This document shows positions 35,247 to 48,800 of a stretch of DNA of 64,000 bases, piece by piece (the first letter of the stretch is position 1; each line of letters begins with the position of its first letter). A program made the translations under genes and the position numbers. The notes under the pieces were generated by a model. That model ran no database searches. It had not been told where the DNA came from and saw nothing but the letters and a program-made list of their open reading frames with translations. Origin of the DNA: Antedon mediterranea (lineage: Eukaryota > Echinodermata > Crinoidea > Comatulida > Antedonidae); assembly GCF_964355755.1 (NCBI RefSeq), contig NC_092676.1, positions 26,022,288-26,086,287 of the forward strand. The letters run 5' to 3'.

Positions 35247-35377
35247 TCATCAAACTTTATGTGATGTGCCCATATATGGACGTCATATCACTACTATATT
35301 TGGACATATCACTACCATATTTGGGCACATCGCAATTTTTGTTGTCATACTAGTTTGATAGTGTAGACAGAGCTTAA
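35247..35377. mobile_element. Palindromic MITE copy
   Basis: The right end GATAGTGTAGACAGAGCTTAA is intact; the left end starts inside the element at ATCAAACTTTATG. Confidence 0.82.
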
Positions 35378-35902
35378 GTCTGCTAAAGCAGACCGAAAAA
35401 GAATACAGTTAACCCCACAGAAAATGTGTTTCGGATTTTATCACATAAAATTAAACAAGAATATATACTGTTTGATTGATAGGTTCAATACACAAATACA
35501 GTTAAACAGACTGGCAAAGTAAAGGTAGGAGTTGTAGCAAGATTGTTTGTAGCAAGATTGTTTGTAGCTTCCCATTGGCTAGTTTCTACAAATGAATAAC
35601 ACAGTACAATGTGAATTTAAATATCATTTTGAACTTCACTGTTACAACAATTAAGTTGTATTTAATACACGCTAACCAGGGCCAAATTACAAACTCATCG
35701 TTTTTAACAGTGTTTTAACTTGGCCTATTCAGCGTTTTTGCACTTTGATGTACTGTATATCTTTTCATTATTTTAACTATACCAAGCAAACTGAATTTCC
35801 ATTTTAAATGGACCAATATAATGTATTTTGAATCAAATATACACTGATAGTGTTTCACGAAAACGTGACACTTTTTTCTGGCTGTTTTCATTTTATGTGC
35901 AT

Positions 35903-36632
35903 CTCCATTGAGATTCAGCCACTGATACCCACAGCATTGTCATTTTTTTAGTGCTTATTTTGTATCTCCATTGAGATTCAGCCACTGATACCCACAGCAT
36001 TGTCATTTTTTTTAGTGCTTATTTTATTTTGTATCTCCATTGAGATTCAGCCACTGATACCCACAGCATTGTCATTTTTTTTAGTGCTTATTTTATTTTG
36101 TATCTCCATTGAGATTCAGCCACTGATACCCACAGCATTGTCATTTTTTTTAGTGCTTATTTTATTTTGTATCTCCATTGAGATTCAGCCACTGATACCC
36201 ACAGCATTGTCATTTTTTTTCAGTGCTTATTTTATTTTGTATCTCCATTGAGATCCAGCCACTGATACCCACAGCATTGTCATTTTTTCAGTGCTTATTT
36301 TATTTTGTATCTCCATTGAGATTCAGCCACTGATACCCACAGCATTGTCATTTTTTTTTAGTGCTTATTTTATTTTGTATCTCCATTGAGATTCAGCCAC
36401 TGATACCCACATCATTGTCATTTTTTTTCAGTGCTTATTTTATTTTGTATCTCCATTGAGATTCAGCCACTGATACCCACAGCATTGTCATTTTTTTTTA
36501 GTGCTTATTTTATTTTGTATCTCCATTGAGATTCAGCCACTGATACCCACAGCATTGTCATTTTTTTTAGTGCTTATTTTATTTTGTATCTCCATTGAGA
36601 TTCAGCCACTGATTCCCACAGCATTATTGAGT
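35903..36632 (-). repeat. 69-bp tandem array downstream of glutamate synthase, with a repeated AATAAA
   Basis: About 11 units marked by AGATTCAGCCACTGATACCC, spaced mostly 69 bp. Read on the minus strand, most units contain AAAATAAAATAAG, so AATAAA is repeated in the transcribed direction 300-1000 bp beyond the glutamate synthase stop. Open plus-strand frames here are repeat translations. Confidence 0.93.
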
Positions 36633-36684
36633 ACTTTGCATTTGGATATGGCATATGTACAAATGATAAAACAAAGATTGATTA

Positions 36685-36695
36685 AGACATTTAAT
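36685..36695 (-). terminator. Candidate poly(A) signal of glutamate synthase (ATTAAA)
   Basis: TTTAAT on the plus strand is ATTAAA on the coding strand, about 240 bp past the stop. No AATAAA occurs before the 69-bp array begins. Either this variant or one of the arrayed AATAAA copies may be used. Confidence 0.3.
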
Positions 36696-36932
36696 AGATT
36701 CAGGATTTCACAATACAGGAAGTAGAAATCTATGTGAATGGTGTGTTCTTATACAAAGATGAAAGAAATATATTGTACTAGGTACAGTATTGCATACATG
36801 CAAAGCTATCTATAAAAGTCTACACTATATTTATATACAATTTATATTCTGTTACCACATTCAGAATAAGCACAAAAATTGCATGGATACATAATTTCTA
36901 AAACTTGAGACTCGATTTTTAAAAACTGTTTT

Positions 36933-39889
36933 TTATGCCAAGCTAGCTAGCAATGGCTTGTAAATCTCATCTGTGGGTCGAACCACTTTTTTTCCTGGGG
37001 TATAGACAACACCTCCTGGACCAGCCAATGAGGTTTCTCCCATTAAGTCTCTATCGACCTCTCTAGCCGCTTGCCGTCCTTCGTTGATAGCATGAACGAT
37101 TAAGGATTGACCTCGCCGGCAATCTAAAAACAATAAAAAATTTTCAAAGGAAAAAAAAATATTACCGTATAAATAATAGGATTATCCAAGTATTTTATTA
37201 ATTGTACAAATTATCGGTTGAATATGTGTAACTTACCTCCCGCAGCGTAAACCTTCGGTAAACTTGTTTTATATTTTCCAGTTGGCGTTTCAATATTTGT
37301 CCGTGCGTCTTGCTTTATCTCCAACTCATTAATAATGCGATTTTCTGGTCCTAAGAAACCCATAGCCAACAAGACTAGGTCAGCTTTAAATGTCTTCTCA
37401 GAGCCAGAGCATTTTTCCATAGTGAATCGGCCGGTTGGCTCGCGCTTCCACGATACTTGCATCGTTTGTATCCCACTAACGTTGCCGTTTCCATCATTAA
37501 GAAATTCCTAGGACAAAGAAAGAGGACAAAAAAAGATGAGGTAAATTATATGATGACATTATTTACGAGGGCGTAATCTGATATATACAAACCAACAAAA
37601 ACTGAACAAGTGTTAATTCTTACCTCACTGAGAATGTTAAAATTGCGCGGATCTTTATTTTGTCTTAGTTTTACTTCTTCATGAGCGTAGTCAACTTTGA
37701 AGACTCTAGGCCAAGTTGGCCACGGGTTGTTAGCAGCTCTCGTGGGTGGTGGTTGATCCAAAATTTCAAAAGTAGTAACAGACTTGGCATCCTAGCAAAA
37801 AATGTAGTTATTGTTAGAATTATTGATTAATTCATTACTGTAGTTGTAAAGTACACAGTATGTAAAATAATCCTTTTTATTTCAAATAAAAAACCTAAGA
37901 ACGTAACAAACATCCCATGTCACAGGACCAAACATATGCAGGGCAAAACAAAACAACAAATACAAATCACTTAAAATAACAAGGTAAAAATGAAAAAAAA
38001 AAGGCTGTAGGATGTCCTGACAAACTACATCCTAAATATAACTAAACCTAACCCTCTAAATAATCTCTGTCACATAAAGTAAAAAGAAGTTGCTCATGGG
38101 ATTCGAACCCATACATCAAAATGTAAAGTCCATAGTCTAATCCACTCGACTACACAGACGGTTCGACAGAAAGCATTTGCATTAGCGAATTGTAGTTAGA
38201 TCAATTCTTACGTCACATCTTATGGATATGACTAATGAATATTCATGTTTATTTTGTGACGTTTCATGAGGGGTCCCCAACTTATGTATGAAAAGAAATA
38301 TCGCGTCCTGACTGCTTACCAATCTAAGAGATGTCCCAATACAGTCTACACCAGTATCTCCTCCACCAATTACAATGACATCCTTACCCTTCGCATCCAC
38401 ATGATCAATATCATTACCCATTTGTTTTTTCTGCCATCCTTCTAAAAATGTCATAGCCGTATGAATGCCCTCTAGGTGGCGCCCTGTTGAAATATTATGA
38501 TATTATAATTAATATATTAAACATTTTATATATATTAGACTTGTTGATGTAAAACAATAAATTAAATAAATTAGAGAATAAATTGTATACACAAGCTCAG
38601 GGTTGTAAAGTTACCTTTGATGGGCAGGTCTCTAGGTCTGGTTGACCCTATACATAACACCACAGCATCATACTCTTCAGTGAGATCATGGCTTGATATA
38701 TCATCGCCTATTGTCATGTTTGTTTTGAAAGTTATCCCCTCTGCTGCCATTAAATCAACTCTACGTTGTACCACCTAAAAAAAAAAATTATTATTTATAT
38801 TGCCCTATAAAATGTAAATTAGTAACATATATTGCCCTGTGAAATGTAAATTAATAACATGAAAAGGCAAAATAGCAAACGACATCGAAACGGTAGAGCA
38901 CCTTTTTGCTTAGTTTCATAGTCGGTATCCCATACATCAAAAGACCACCAATACGGTCATTGCGCTCGTACACCGTCACAAGATGCCCGGCTTTGTTAAG
39001 CTGCGCGGCTGCAGCTAGGCCTGATGGTCCACTGCCTACTACAGCAACCTTCTTGCCAGTGCGATAGGGTGGTGGTTGTGGTGTCATCCATCCTTGTTCA
39101 AAGGCATGATCAATAATGGTGCATTCTATGCTCTTGATGGTCACTGCTGGCGAGTGGATGGCTAACACACAAGCAGCCTAGGAATAAAGAAAACAAATTG
39201 AATGTTTAAATAGATAAAATACCACATGACAAAAGTATAAACTAATCTATAGTAATTTATTGTTTTAAAATAATAACAAATAAAAAAATTAAAAACTTTA
39301 CCTCACAAGGTGCTGGGCACGCCCTTCCCGTGAATTCGGGAAAGTTATTGGTTAGTAGTAACTTGTTGAGAGCATCCTTCCATTGACCTTTGAAAACGAG
39401 GTCATTCCAAGATGGAATGATATTACCAAGAGGGCAGCCTGCGTGTGACTGACAGAATGGTATCCCACAATCCATACACCTAAAGAAACAACAGTCTTTA
39501 CATATTTGTTGTTTTGATTGATGAAAATTGTTATGGTTATAAGGCAGAAATACTGGCATATATTTTAAGAAGCTCTATCTACACTATCAAACTTTATGTG
39601 ACAAAAAAATATGATGTGCCCATATATGGGACATGATGTCATATCACTACTATATTTGGGCATATCATTACAATATTTAGGCACCTCACACTTTTTTGTC
39701 AAACTTGTTTGATAGTGTAGACAGAGCTTTAGGCCTACAAACAAAATAAAAGAGCCTAAAATGAACCTTGCAGCCTGCACTTTAATTCCCTTCTTGACTG
39801 CTTTGTGGTTGTATATTTCATTCCAGTCATTCAACCTTTGTTCAACGCTGCGATAACTAGACTTTGTTCTGCCATACTTTACAAATCCT
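36933..39889 (-). CDS. Glutamate synthase exons 30-37: GltD-like NAD(P)H:FAD reductase half
   Basis: Exons: 39889-39767, 39479-39302, 39177-38902, 38774-38615, 38483-38320, 37791-37624, 37507-37237, 37123-36933. The region holds RGFVKYGR, the cysteine-rich [15 protein letters not shown] and [12 protein letters not shown] for 4Fe-4S clusters, the FAD motif [30 protein letters not shown], and the NAD(P)H motif [13 protein letters not shown]. It ends [12 protein letters not shown]. The donor after 39767 is weak (AG|GTTCAT) but phase and sequence require it. A MITE fills part of the intron 39480-39766. Confidence 0.96.
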
Positions 39890-42800
39890 CTGTAAAACAC
39901 AAGATAAGGAAATTAGATTGCCAAAATTAAGATGTAAGTTTCGTTTTTATGGAGTTCAACCTTACAAATTTCAATCAATAGAACAATATTAGATCATATA
40001 CAAAAGTTACCTCTTTTTGTCTAGAAGCTTCTCAATAATCTGTGACTCTTTTTCAGCATCTGGTACAGCTTCTTCAATATCTAAGATATTTGAATGACCA
40101 TTCTTATGAGCAATGACTCCATTTGTGGTGGCAATGACTCCATTGGTGGCAATAACTCCATTTGGAGTTTTGTGTGGAGACTTATTTACTTCTTTGACCT
40201 CAAGATCTTTAAGTTTCTGTTCTTTTAATGCTCGTCTGTATTCATTAGGAAAGACCTATACATAATTGGGGACAAAATAAAGGGGGACAATTAAAACAGG
40301 GCTAGCTTAAAGAACTCAAAACTTAGTAGCTCAGTCTCATGATTTGACACGTCTATTCAGGGGCCATCCTTATTATTATGGAGGTACTTTTCCAAACAAA
40401 ATGAACAAGGGGAAATATAAATGTTTTAACACTACAGCTGTTACATGTATAAAGAATGATAGTGAGGCAATATGGCGGATAATTCTGTAGAGCACATAAT
40501 GTATGTAATTTTATCATAAATAAAAGATCTGTTAACATCAAGGTTAATCAATGTCTTGTGAAGTCTTTGACCCTAAAAGAGCAATACATATAATAAACAA
40601 ACAACAGAAGTGTAGAGATAACGGCTAACTCTTTTTAAGGGGACAGTCTTGGGTCACGAAAGTGTCCCTTTAATGGGAGTTATATTGTATTTAAACTTGC
40701 CTTTACAAATGATTTAAGAGTGTTCTTCCAATGGGCAAGTATGCGACTAGCTACTTCACTACCAGTCTGATCCTCAAACTCTTTTATATGTTTGTGTAAG
40801 AATGTAACATCAACGTCCTTCACAATTGGTTCTAAAATTACTGAATCCTTATTGCACATTTTGTGGAAAGATCCCATTCTATAAAAGATAAATACTAAAT
40901 ATCACTACAAGTGAGTGCGAGTGGTTAAGATAGTGTAATTGTAATACCTTGCCATATTAACATCGGCAAGGGTTCGAGCCTCACTCGCTCCATGTAATGG
41001 TTTAGAATTGAACTTAATTATTTTATGTACACTGGGCGACCTTCAGTCCAAGACTGGTCTCCCAGAGAGCTCAGATATGATCAGTGACTCTGATGTACTA
41101 GTACACCAGTACATGGTTCTATTGGTAGAATGAGTCTGCTTCTTGGATAAGGACTGTAAACCATAGGTCCAGTGTACACATCTGGCTCATGTGCACTTTA
41201 AAGAACCTTGTACATCTTTCGAGACGAGTAGGGTTACTCCGGTGTACTAGTATACACACAGCCACTGTCACACACAGACACTTATCATACTCATCAAGAG
41301 TGCCTTAATTGATTGTCACCCTCTATAAATAAGGTGAAATAAAAAAAAAAGAATAAATAAAAAAAAACATGACTTACTTGTCATACACATAAGCAATACC
41401 TCCAGACATACCAGCGGCAAAGTTTCTACCAGTCTGGCCTAAGATTATCACCCTTCCACTTGTCATATACTCACATCCATGGTCACCTACACCCTGTTAA
41501 ATTAGAAGGCAATGTCAGAAAACCTATTTATATTGTACCAAACACAGGTGAAAAAAAACAGATTTTGGACCACAAAAATGTCTCTTTACCTCGCAAACTG
41601 CTATTGCTCCTGAGTTTCTGACACAAAATCTTTCTGCTGTGATTCCACGGAAATAAGCTGTGCCATTGGTGGCGCCGTACAAGCAGACGTTCCCGACAAG
41701 AATATTCTCCTCGGATTTGAAATCAGGGCTCATGTCTTTTGGTGGATAGATAGTTACACAACCACCGGACAACCCCTACAAAAGAAACAAGTCATAATGG
41801 TTACAGTATATGGAGTATGGAAAGGGCATGAAATAAACCTGAGAAACAGAATTTAGACATAACCTCAATTAATATGATTAAACTTACTTTCCCTACATAG
41901 TCATTGGCATCTCCCTCCAATTCAACTTTGACCCCAGCTGCCAAGAATGCACAGAAACTTTGACCTGCATGACCTTTCAACTTTAACTCAATCGAATTAT
42001 TAGGTAAGCCTTTTTCTCCATATTTTCTAACAAGAAAAGAAATTAGAAGAATTAAATCAAATGAAAATAGTGGCACTATAGTTTGGTGGCTTGCCTTTCA
42101 TTACCAAAATCAAAGGTTCAAGTCCACAGCACTGGACTTTCCCGATGGTTAAAAACAGCAACATTTATACAAGAGTCAAAACAAAACTAGTTTACAACAT
42201 CCTGTTATTGATGTGTTTGCGGTTGGGTGTGACGAAAATAAAACCTGTAAAATCCCACTGTACATATTATGGAGCTTTTGATTTGCGATGGCCTTCGACC
42301 TAGGAACTGGTTACGTCATGTTAATTTATTGTGCGTATACAGATACTGTTATGTGGTTCCATACTCGATTCCTCAAGTTCTGTCTACACTATCTAGTTTG
42401 ACCAATAAAGTGTGATGTGCCCAAATATGGTAGTGATATGACATCATAATGTCCATATATGGACTCATCACTTTTTTTTTTTGATAGTGTAGACAGAGCT
42501 TAAGTCCAGATGATGGTACAATATTATTTGTAGATCATAGGTTAACATCAATTCATTTCTCATTGAATTAATAAACAGAAAAAATGAATAAACATACTTT
42601 GATATTAGATAACTTAGTGTGGTACCAAATGTCCTGTCTTGATTGGTTATAGCCAGTGACATCTGCAGGTTATTAGACTTGCCATCTATTACGTCTTGAG
42701 AAGCTTTTATTAACTCATTATCCTGTTAAAACCAATATAAAATGAACAATTATTTATTTTAGGCAATGTGGCTTAGGATTACCAATAGTAAATTAATCAC

Positions 42801-45800
42801 TGTCCTATCAGATAAGTGGTAATCCCTTCTGATATAGAAACTATTTGTGAACTCGTCTCGAATGATGAACTGGGTTCTTTAAAGTGCACACAGGTTATAA
42901 CTGTGTACACTGGACCTATACAATTATGTATAGCTATTACATCATTTAAACAGGAACTCTACTAAATTGTTTGGATTCACAACCGTAACTTCTTGTTGGC
43001 TAGAGTAGAATAACATTAGACCAGAATACATATATATATAATATATGCACTTGCACTGATGAAGGGCTAGTGTTGCCCAAAAGCTCTGATAATTTTTCTG
43101 GCTGTTTTACTTTATCGTTTTGATTTAGCTTTTCGCTTTTTTTTTGTACCAGTATGTATTTTTTCAGTAATTTGCCTTTGGATTTATATAATAATATAAG
43201 GTAACTAACTGAGATTCACACAACATTTTACCTCACAATAGTGGAGGCACAAGCTGTTGTCAATGTATGACAGAAACAATAGCATATAACTTACCAATCT
43301 TTTCTGTAGACTGAAATCCTGTGCTACACACCCACCCACAATAGAAACTCCTGCTCGCATATCCTTGGCGTTCTTTAATATTCCATCAAATTCCAACAGT
43401 TTCGCTTTTGAGTTGATTGGTCTGCTAGACACTTTTAGCATATCTGATCGACCAATCATATCTTGGAAGGAATAAAAACCCATTTTGGCCATATATTGCC
43501 GAATTTCTTCAGCAACCATAAATAGGTAATTAATGACGTGTTCTGGCGCTCCTTTGAATTTCTTTCGCAACTCAGGATCCTGTAAAATAATATTAAAAAT
43601 ATTATATTTCAAATACTAAAAGTTATGTTTCACTCCTTTTAGTTTAATATCTCATAAAAAGCTCACCTGTGTTGCTACGCCAACAGGACAGGTGTTAAGA
43701 TGACACTTTCTCATCATTGTGCAGCCAAGCGTGATGAGAGGCGCAGTGGAAAATGCAAACTCGTCTGCACCAAGAAGAGCACCAATAACAACATCACGTC
43801 CTGTAATTTGAATAAAGGGACAGATTAATAACAATTTAAAGAACCTAGTACATCTTTCAAGACGAGTAGGGGGTTACTCCGGTGTATTAGTACATCACAG
43901 CCACTGATCACCAAATGGGCCCTCTGGGAGACTAGTCTTTGACTGAAGAGGTCGCCCAGTATAAAAAAAAAAAAATAAATATAAAAAATAAACATAATTC
44001 ATGCTTTTATATATTGATGATTTCAAAATAGTACGATGCAATGTCTAATTCCTAAATATTTTATCTTACCTGTTCTCAATTGACCATCAGTCTGCACAAC
44101 CACTCTGGAACGGAGGTTGTTGAGGACAAGAGTTTGGTGGGTTTCAGCTAGGCCTAGCTCCCAGGGTAGGCCAGCGTGCTTGATTCCTGTCCATGTACTT
44201 GCCCCAGTGCCTCCATCGTGACCAGAGATTGTGATGTGCTCAGCTTTGCCCTAAAGTATATTATATAGTATAAAAAATTATTGAATTGGACAAATTAAAA
44301 CCTCTGTAGCATATCTAATTTATTTGTACTGATACTACTTGAAAATACTATCTATACCAGCAATATCAAAACGACCGCAAATGGTAAATATATTACTTTG
44401 AAGTTGACCCACAGAAAAATGTCAGCCTACCTTAGCAACACCAGCAGCTACAATGCCAACTCCGACCTCTGACACTAGCTTGACACTGATCCTAGCATCT
44501 GGGTTTGAGCATTTCAGGTCATATATCACCTGGGCTAGATCCTCAATGGAGTAGATGTCATGATGAGGTGGTGGAGAGATTAAGCCCACCCCCGGGACAG
44601 AGTGACGGGTCTCTGCTATTTGTTCAGTTACCTACAAATTAAACAAGTATTAACAGTAAAAGATAATTAGCTGAAACAGAAATTCTTTTTAATTTGAACA
44701 TTTAAAATAGGTCATACAGTGATTAAATCAGATCACATACCTTGTAGGCTGGTAGCTCACCCCCTTCACCTGGCTTAGCCCCCTGAGCCATCTTAATTTG
44801 GAGATCATCTGAATTGGCTAGGTATGCACTTGTGACACCAAATCGGCCAGAGGCTATCTGTTTGATTGCTGAACGAATATCTTTATCTTTGTAACGATTC
44901 TCATTCTCTCCTCCTTCGCCGGTATTACTTTTCCCACCGATTCTGGAATTGAAACCAAAAAACGTCACAATCAATGGTCGAGTTATTAAAAACGCAATTA
45001 TACCAACTCAGGCTTATAAAAAATAGCAAACCTGTTCATAGCAACAGCAAGTGTTTGGTGAGTTTCTAGGGAGAGACTTCCAAAGCTCATGGCGCCAGTT
45101 GCAAATCTCTTCACAATACTGGATGCCTCTTCTATCAATGATAAGTCTAATGGTTCGTCTGCTTCAACGATTTCAAGTTGACCACGCAGAGTGCAAGCTT
45201 TGATCTATAAAATTGTACAATAGGTAATTAGATTACTTTTAAAAATAATAATAATAACAGTAAAGCATTTATAATGCGCCACGTCATGTCAGCAGCGATT
45301 TCCCATAAGAGCAGTACATACATGTATAAATCCATTATAAAGCTCTGTCTACACTATCAAACTAGTTTTACAAATAAATATGGTAGTGATATACACAAAT
45401 ATGGTAGTGATATGACATCATCATGTTCATATATGGGAACATCACTTTTTTTTGTCACATAAAGTTTAATAATGTAGAAAGAGCTTTATAATGGATTTAT
45501 AAATAGCGCCTTTCAGATGAATAATTATATGCAATTAAAATCAATATAATTAACTTACTGATTCAAATTGAGATTCGCTAAACTTATCGTAAGCCGATTG
45601 ACTCTTATTGCGAGCAGCATCCTGTAGATTAGCAATGCTGACTGGATCGTTGACATGTTTCTCACCTCCTTGACGCCAATGGTATATTCCAGTGTCCAGG
45701 ATGTTCCCACCATCGCATTCTCTATCGGAGTAGGCTAAGGCATGCCTTTGAAGAGTCTGAAAGTTTTATGACATTTTAACAATTTACATGAGGGGTAGCT

Positions 45801-48800
45801 GACTCATTTGAGTAGCAGCGATGTATTTTGCTGAAGCTGCTCCTGCCCAGCATTTTTTCATCTCTTTTTAAAAATATTTTTTTATATATATTTATATTGT
45901 ATTGATTTTATGCTGGTCAAATAAATAAACGAAAACAAATATTTCTTACAGTTTTTTAAAAGTTTATAATAAAAGTGTATAATAGGCAAAATTAATGTGT
46001 TTTTACCTCTTCAGCTAAAACATCAAATGTTACGCCACCAATCCTAGAAGCAGATCCTGTGAAACACTTGTCGACTACATCTTGTCCAAGACCAAGAGCT
46101 TCAAAGATTTGAGCCCCCTAGATAAAATATATTGTCTTTAGGTCTTGAATCAATTCCTATGTTACTTGATAACTGATGCCTTAAACCATAAAGCTCTGTC
46201 TACACTATCAAACTTAATGTGACAAAAAAATGTGATGTGCCCATATGTGGACACGATGATGTCATGTCACTAACATACTTAAGCATATCACTACCATATT
46301 TGGGCACAACACACATTGTTTTGTCAAACTAGTTTGATAGTGTAGACAGAGCTTAACAGTAGAATCTATTTTATCATAGGTGTGTTTAACCAAACTGGGC
46401 ACTAGGGCGAGTATACAACAAATACCTTGTAGCTTTGAAGAGTTGAAATCCCCATCTTTGCCATTACTTTCCGGATCCCGTAGGTAGTGGCAGCTGAGAA
46501 CTGCTTGAAAATCTGTTCATCTGTGGGTGCTGGGTCAAGTAGTCCTTCGTTCCGCAGCATCATAACACTTTCGTAGATCAGGTAAGGGCATATAGCATCT
46601 GCCCCATACCCTAATAACAAACACATGTGGTGGATCTCTCTTGTTTCACCGGATTCAATGATCAGACCAACTTTCATGCGTTGTCTTGTCTTGATCAGAT
46701 GGTGATGTACAGCTCCTAAAGCCAGCATAGAGCTACAAAGAATGAAGTAGAATATAAACCTGCTGTGAGCTGAAGTAAATTACTATTTCACCCTCTGGTT
46801 CTAAATCAGCTTTTAAATTTACATCGATTTATTTATAGGGAGTGAGGTGAGAAGGAACAATTATTTGTTTTAAGAAATAAACTGAATACCTGACATGAAC
46901 TCTTTCCTTGCCTGCTTTCCTATCAGACAACACAAGTAAAGTGTAGTCTTCATTAACAGCTTCTGATGCATTGCTACAGATTCGATCCAAGGCTGGCACT
47001 AGTCCATCACAACCATCAATTACTGGATATGTCATATCAATGGTCTTTGTCTGTTAGAAAAACAATACAAGGGAGCTATAAAGAAGCTTTTCATTGTGGA
47101 TGAAAGGTGATGGGTGGAAAACGTTTACTGAATGAAATCTATAGCTCTGTCTACACTATCAACCTTTATGCAACAAGAGAATGTGATGTGCCCATATATG
47201 GACATGATAATGTAATATCACTACAATATTTGGCCATATCACTACCATATTTTAAAAATTACGGATGGCTCAACTATTTAATAATAATTAATTTGGACAT
47301 ATCACACATTGGTTTTCAAACTAGAGCTCAATCTGGGTTATCTTGTCTGCCACCACATAGTACAACTACATTCATATGCCTACCTTCCATCCTTTATGGC
47401 TGATTGATTTGAGAACATGAAGGTCTTGTAGAGAAATGACTGGCTTTGGGAGGTACAATCGTCTACACTGCAAAGAACATGGCTCTAAGATGTTTGCTTC
47501 TGGTCCAATAGCACATTCCTACAATAAAAGAATAAAGGTGGATTTTAATGGAATAAAAGAATTTAAGCTTTGTCTACACTATCAAACTATTTTGAGCAAA
47601 AAAAGTGATGTGCCCAAATATGGTACTGATATGACATCATCATGTCAATATATGGACACATCACATATTTTTGTCACATAGCGTTTGATAGTGTAGACAG
47701 AGCTTTAGAGTTATAAAATGTGATAAAATTCAATGAACTTACCAGTGACATAACAATAGACTCTCTGATTGGGTCAATGGGTGGGTTGGTAACCTGTGCA
47801 AATAGCTGCTTAAAATACTCAAACACCAGAGGGTTACGTTGAGACAGGCAAGCAAGGGGTGCATCATTGCCCATTGATCCTAGTGGTTCCTTCCTGAAAA
47901 TATAAAAATATCATAGTTATAAACTTCTTCTTTTCTTATATATTTAGGCAAATTGCCAAGGATAATCATAAGCGAATTCATTCACTATCCTTCTTAAAGG
48001 TGGCAATCCTGTTCACAAGACAAACATATACACAAGATGTTCTACATAAACAAAGTCTTATTTGAGCAAATCACACCCAAGTATTTGGGAGTGGAGTTAT
48101 AAATTGTCATTAGAAAAAATCATGACACTGACAGGACTTGAACCCAGGACCCTTAGATTGGTAGCAAAGCATCATAACAACCAAGCCACAACTTCACTCA
48201 TGATTCAAAATCAATTTTCTCACTATTCCACTGGATTCTGTAAAAATAACCAAAAAATGGGGCTTATTAAACATAACAACGACTTACTTGTTGATAAACA
48301 TAGGAACAACTAGCATATGTATCTGTTCTACTGTGTAGCCAAACAAAGGTAGTCGGTGGTCAGTGGTCACTGATTTGGTCAAGAGGCTTGAATCTGCTTG
48401 GAATTTATGATCATTGGCTTTATAGAGGTCTTCCATAGTGATTACCTGATAAAAAAGAAACATTCTAAATATTATTTTCTTATAAACAATTGTCAAAATT
48501 AGGAAGATAAGATGGTATGGCCACATTACAAAATCTATCATGCAAAGAACTGTACCAGGTTGGAGGAAGCGAGAAAGACCCACGCAACACTGGAAAAACA
48601 ACATCAAAGAATGTAAAAAGCTGACTCATAATAAGACACTGGGGATGGCGGAGGACCACATGGAGGAGAGTTAAATCATCTACTGTGCCCCGACAGCCCT
48701 TAAACGGCTAAGTTCAAATCTCAAACAAGGTATTCAAAATGTTTAACCTCTAACTAAAGCACAATATACGTTGTTTTAAATGTACACACACCTCTTTTTG

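Noticed and set aside
36000-36725. Open frames reading FFLVLILFCISIEIQPLIPTA repeatedly (shortened here)
   Set aside because: Direct translation of the 69-bp tandem repeat; no start context, no other support.
38090-38165. A tRNA gene on the minus strand
   Set aside because: A and B boxes are good but the acceptor stem does not pair and no anticodon arm closes; treated as a SINE head.
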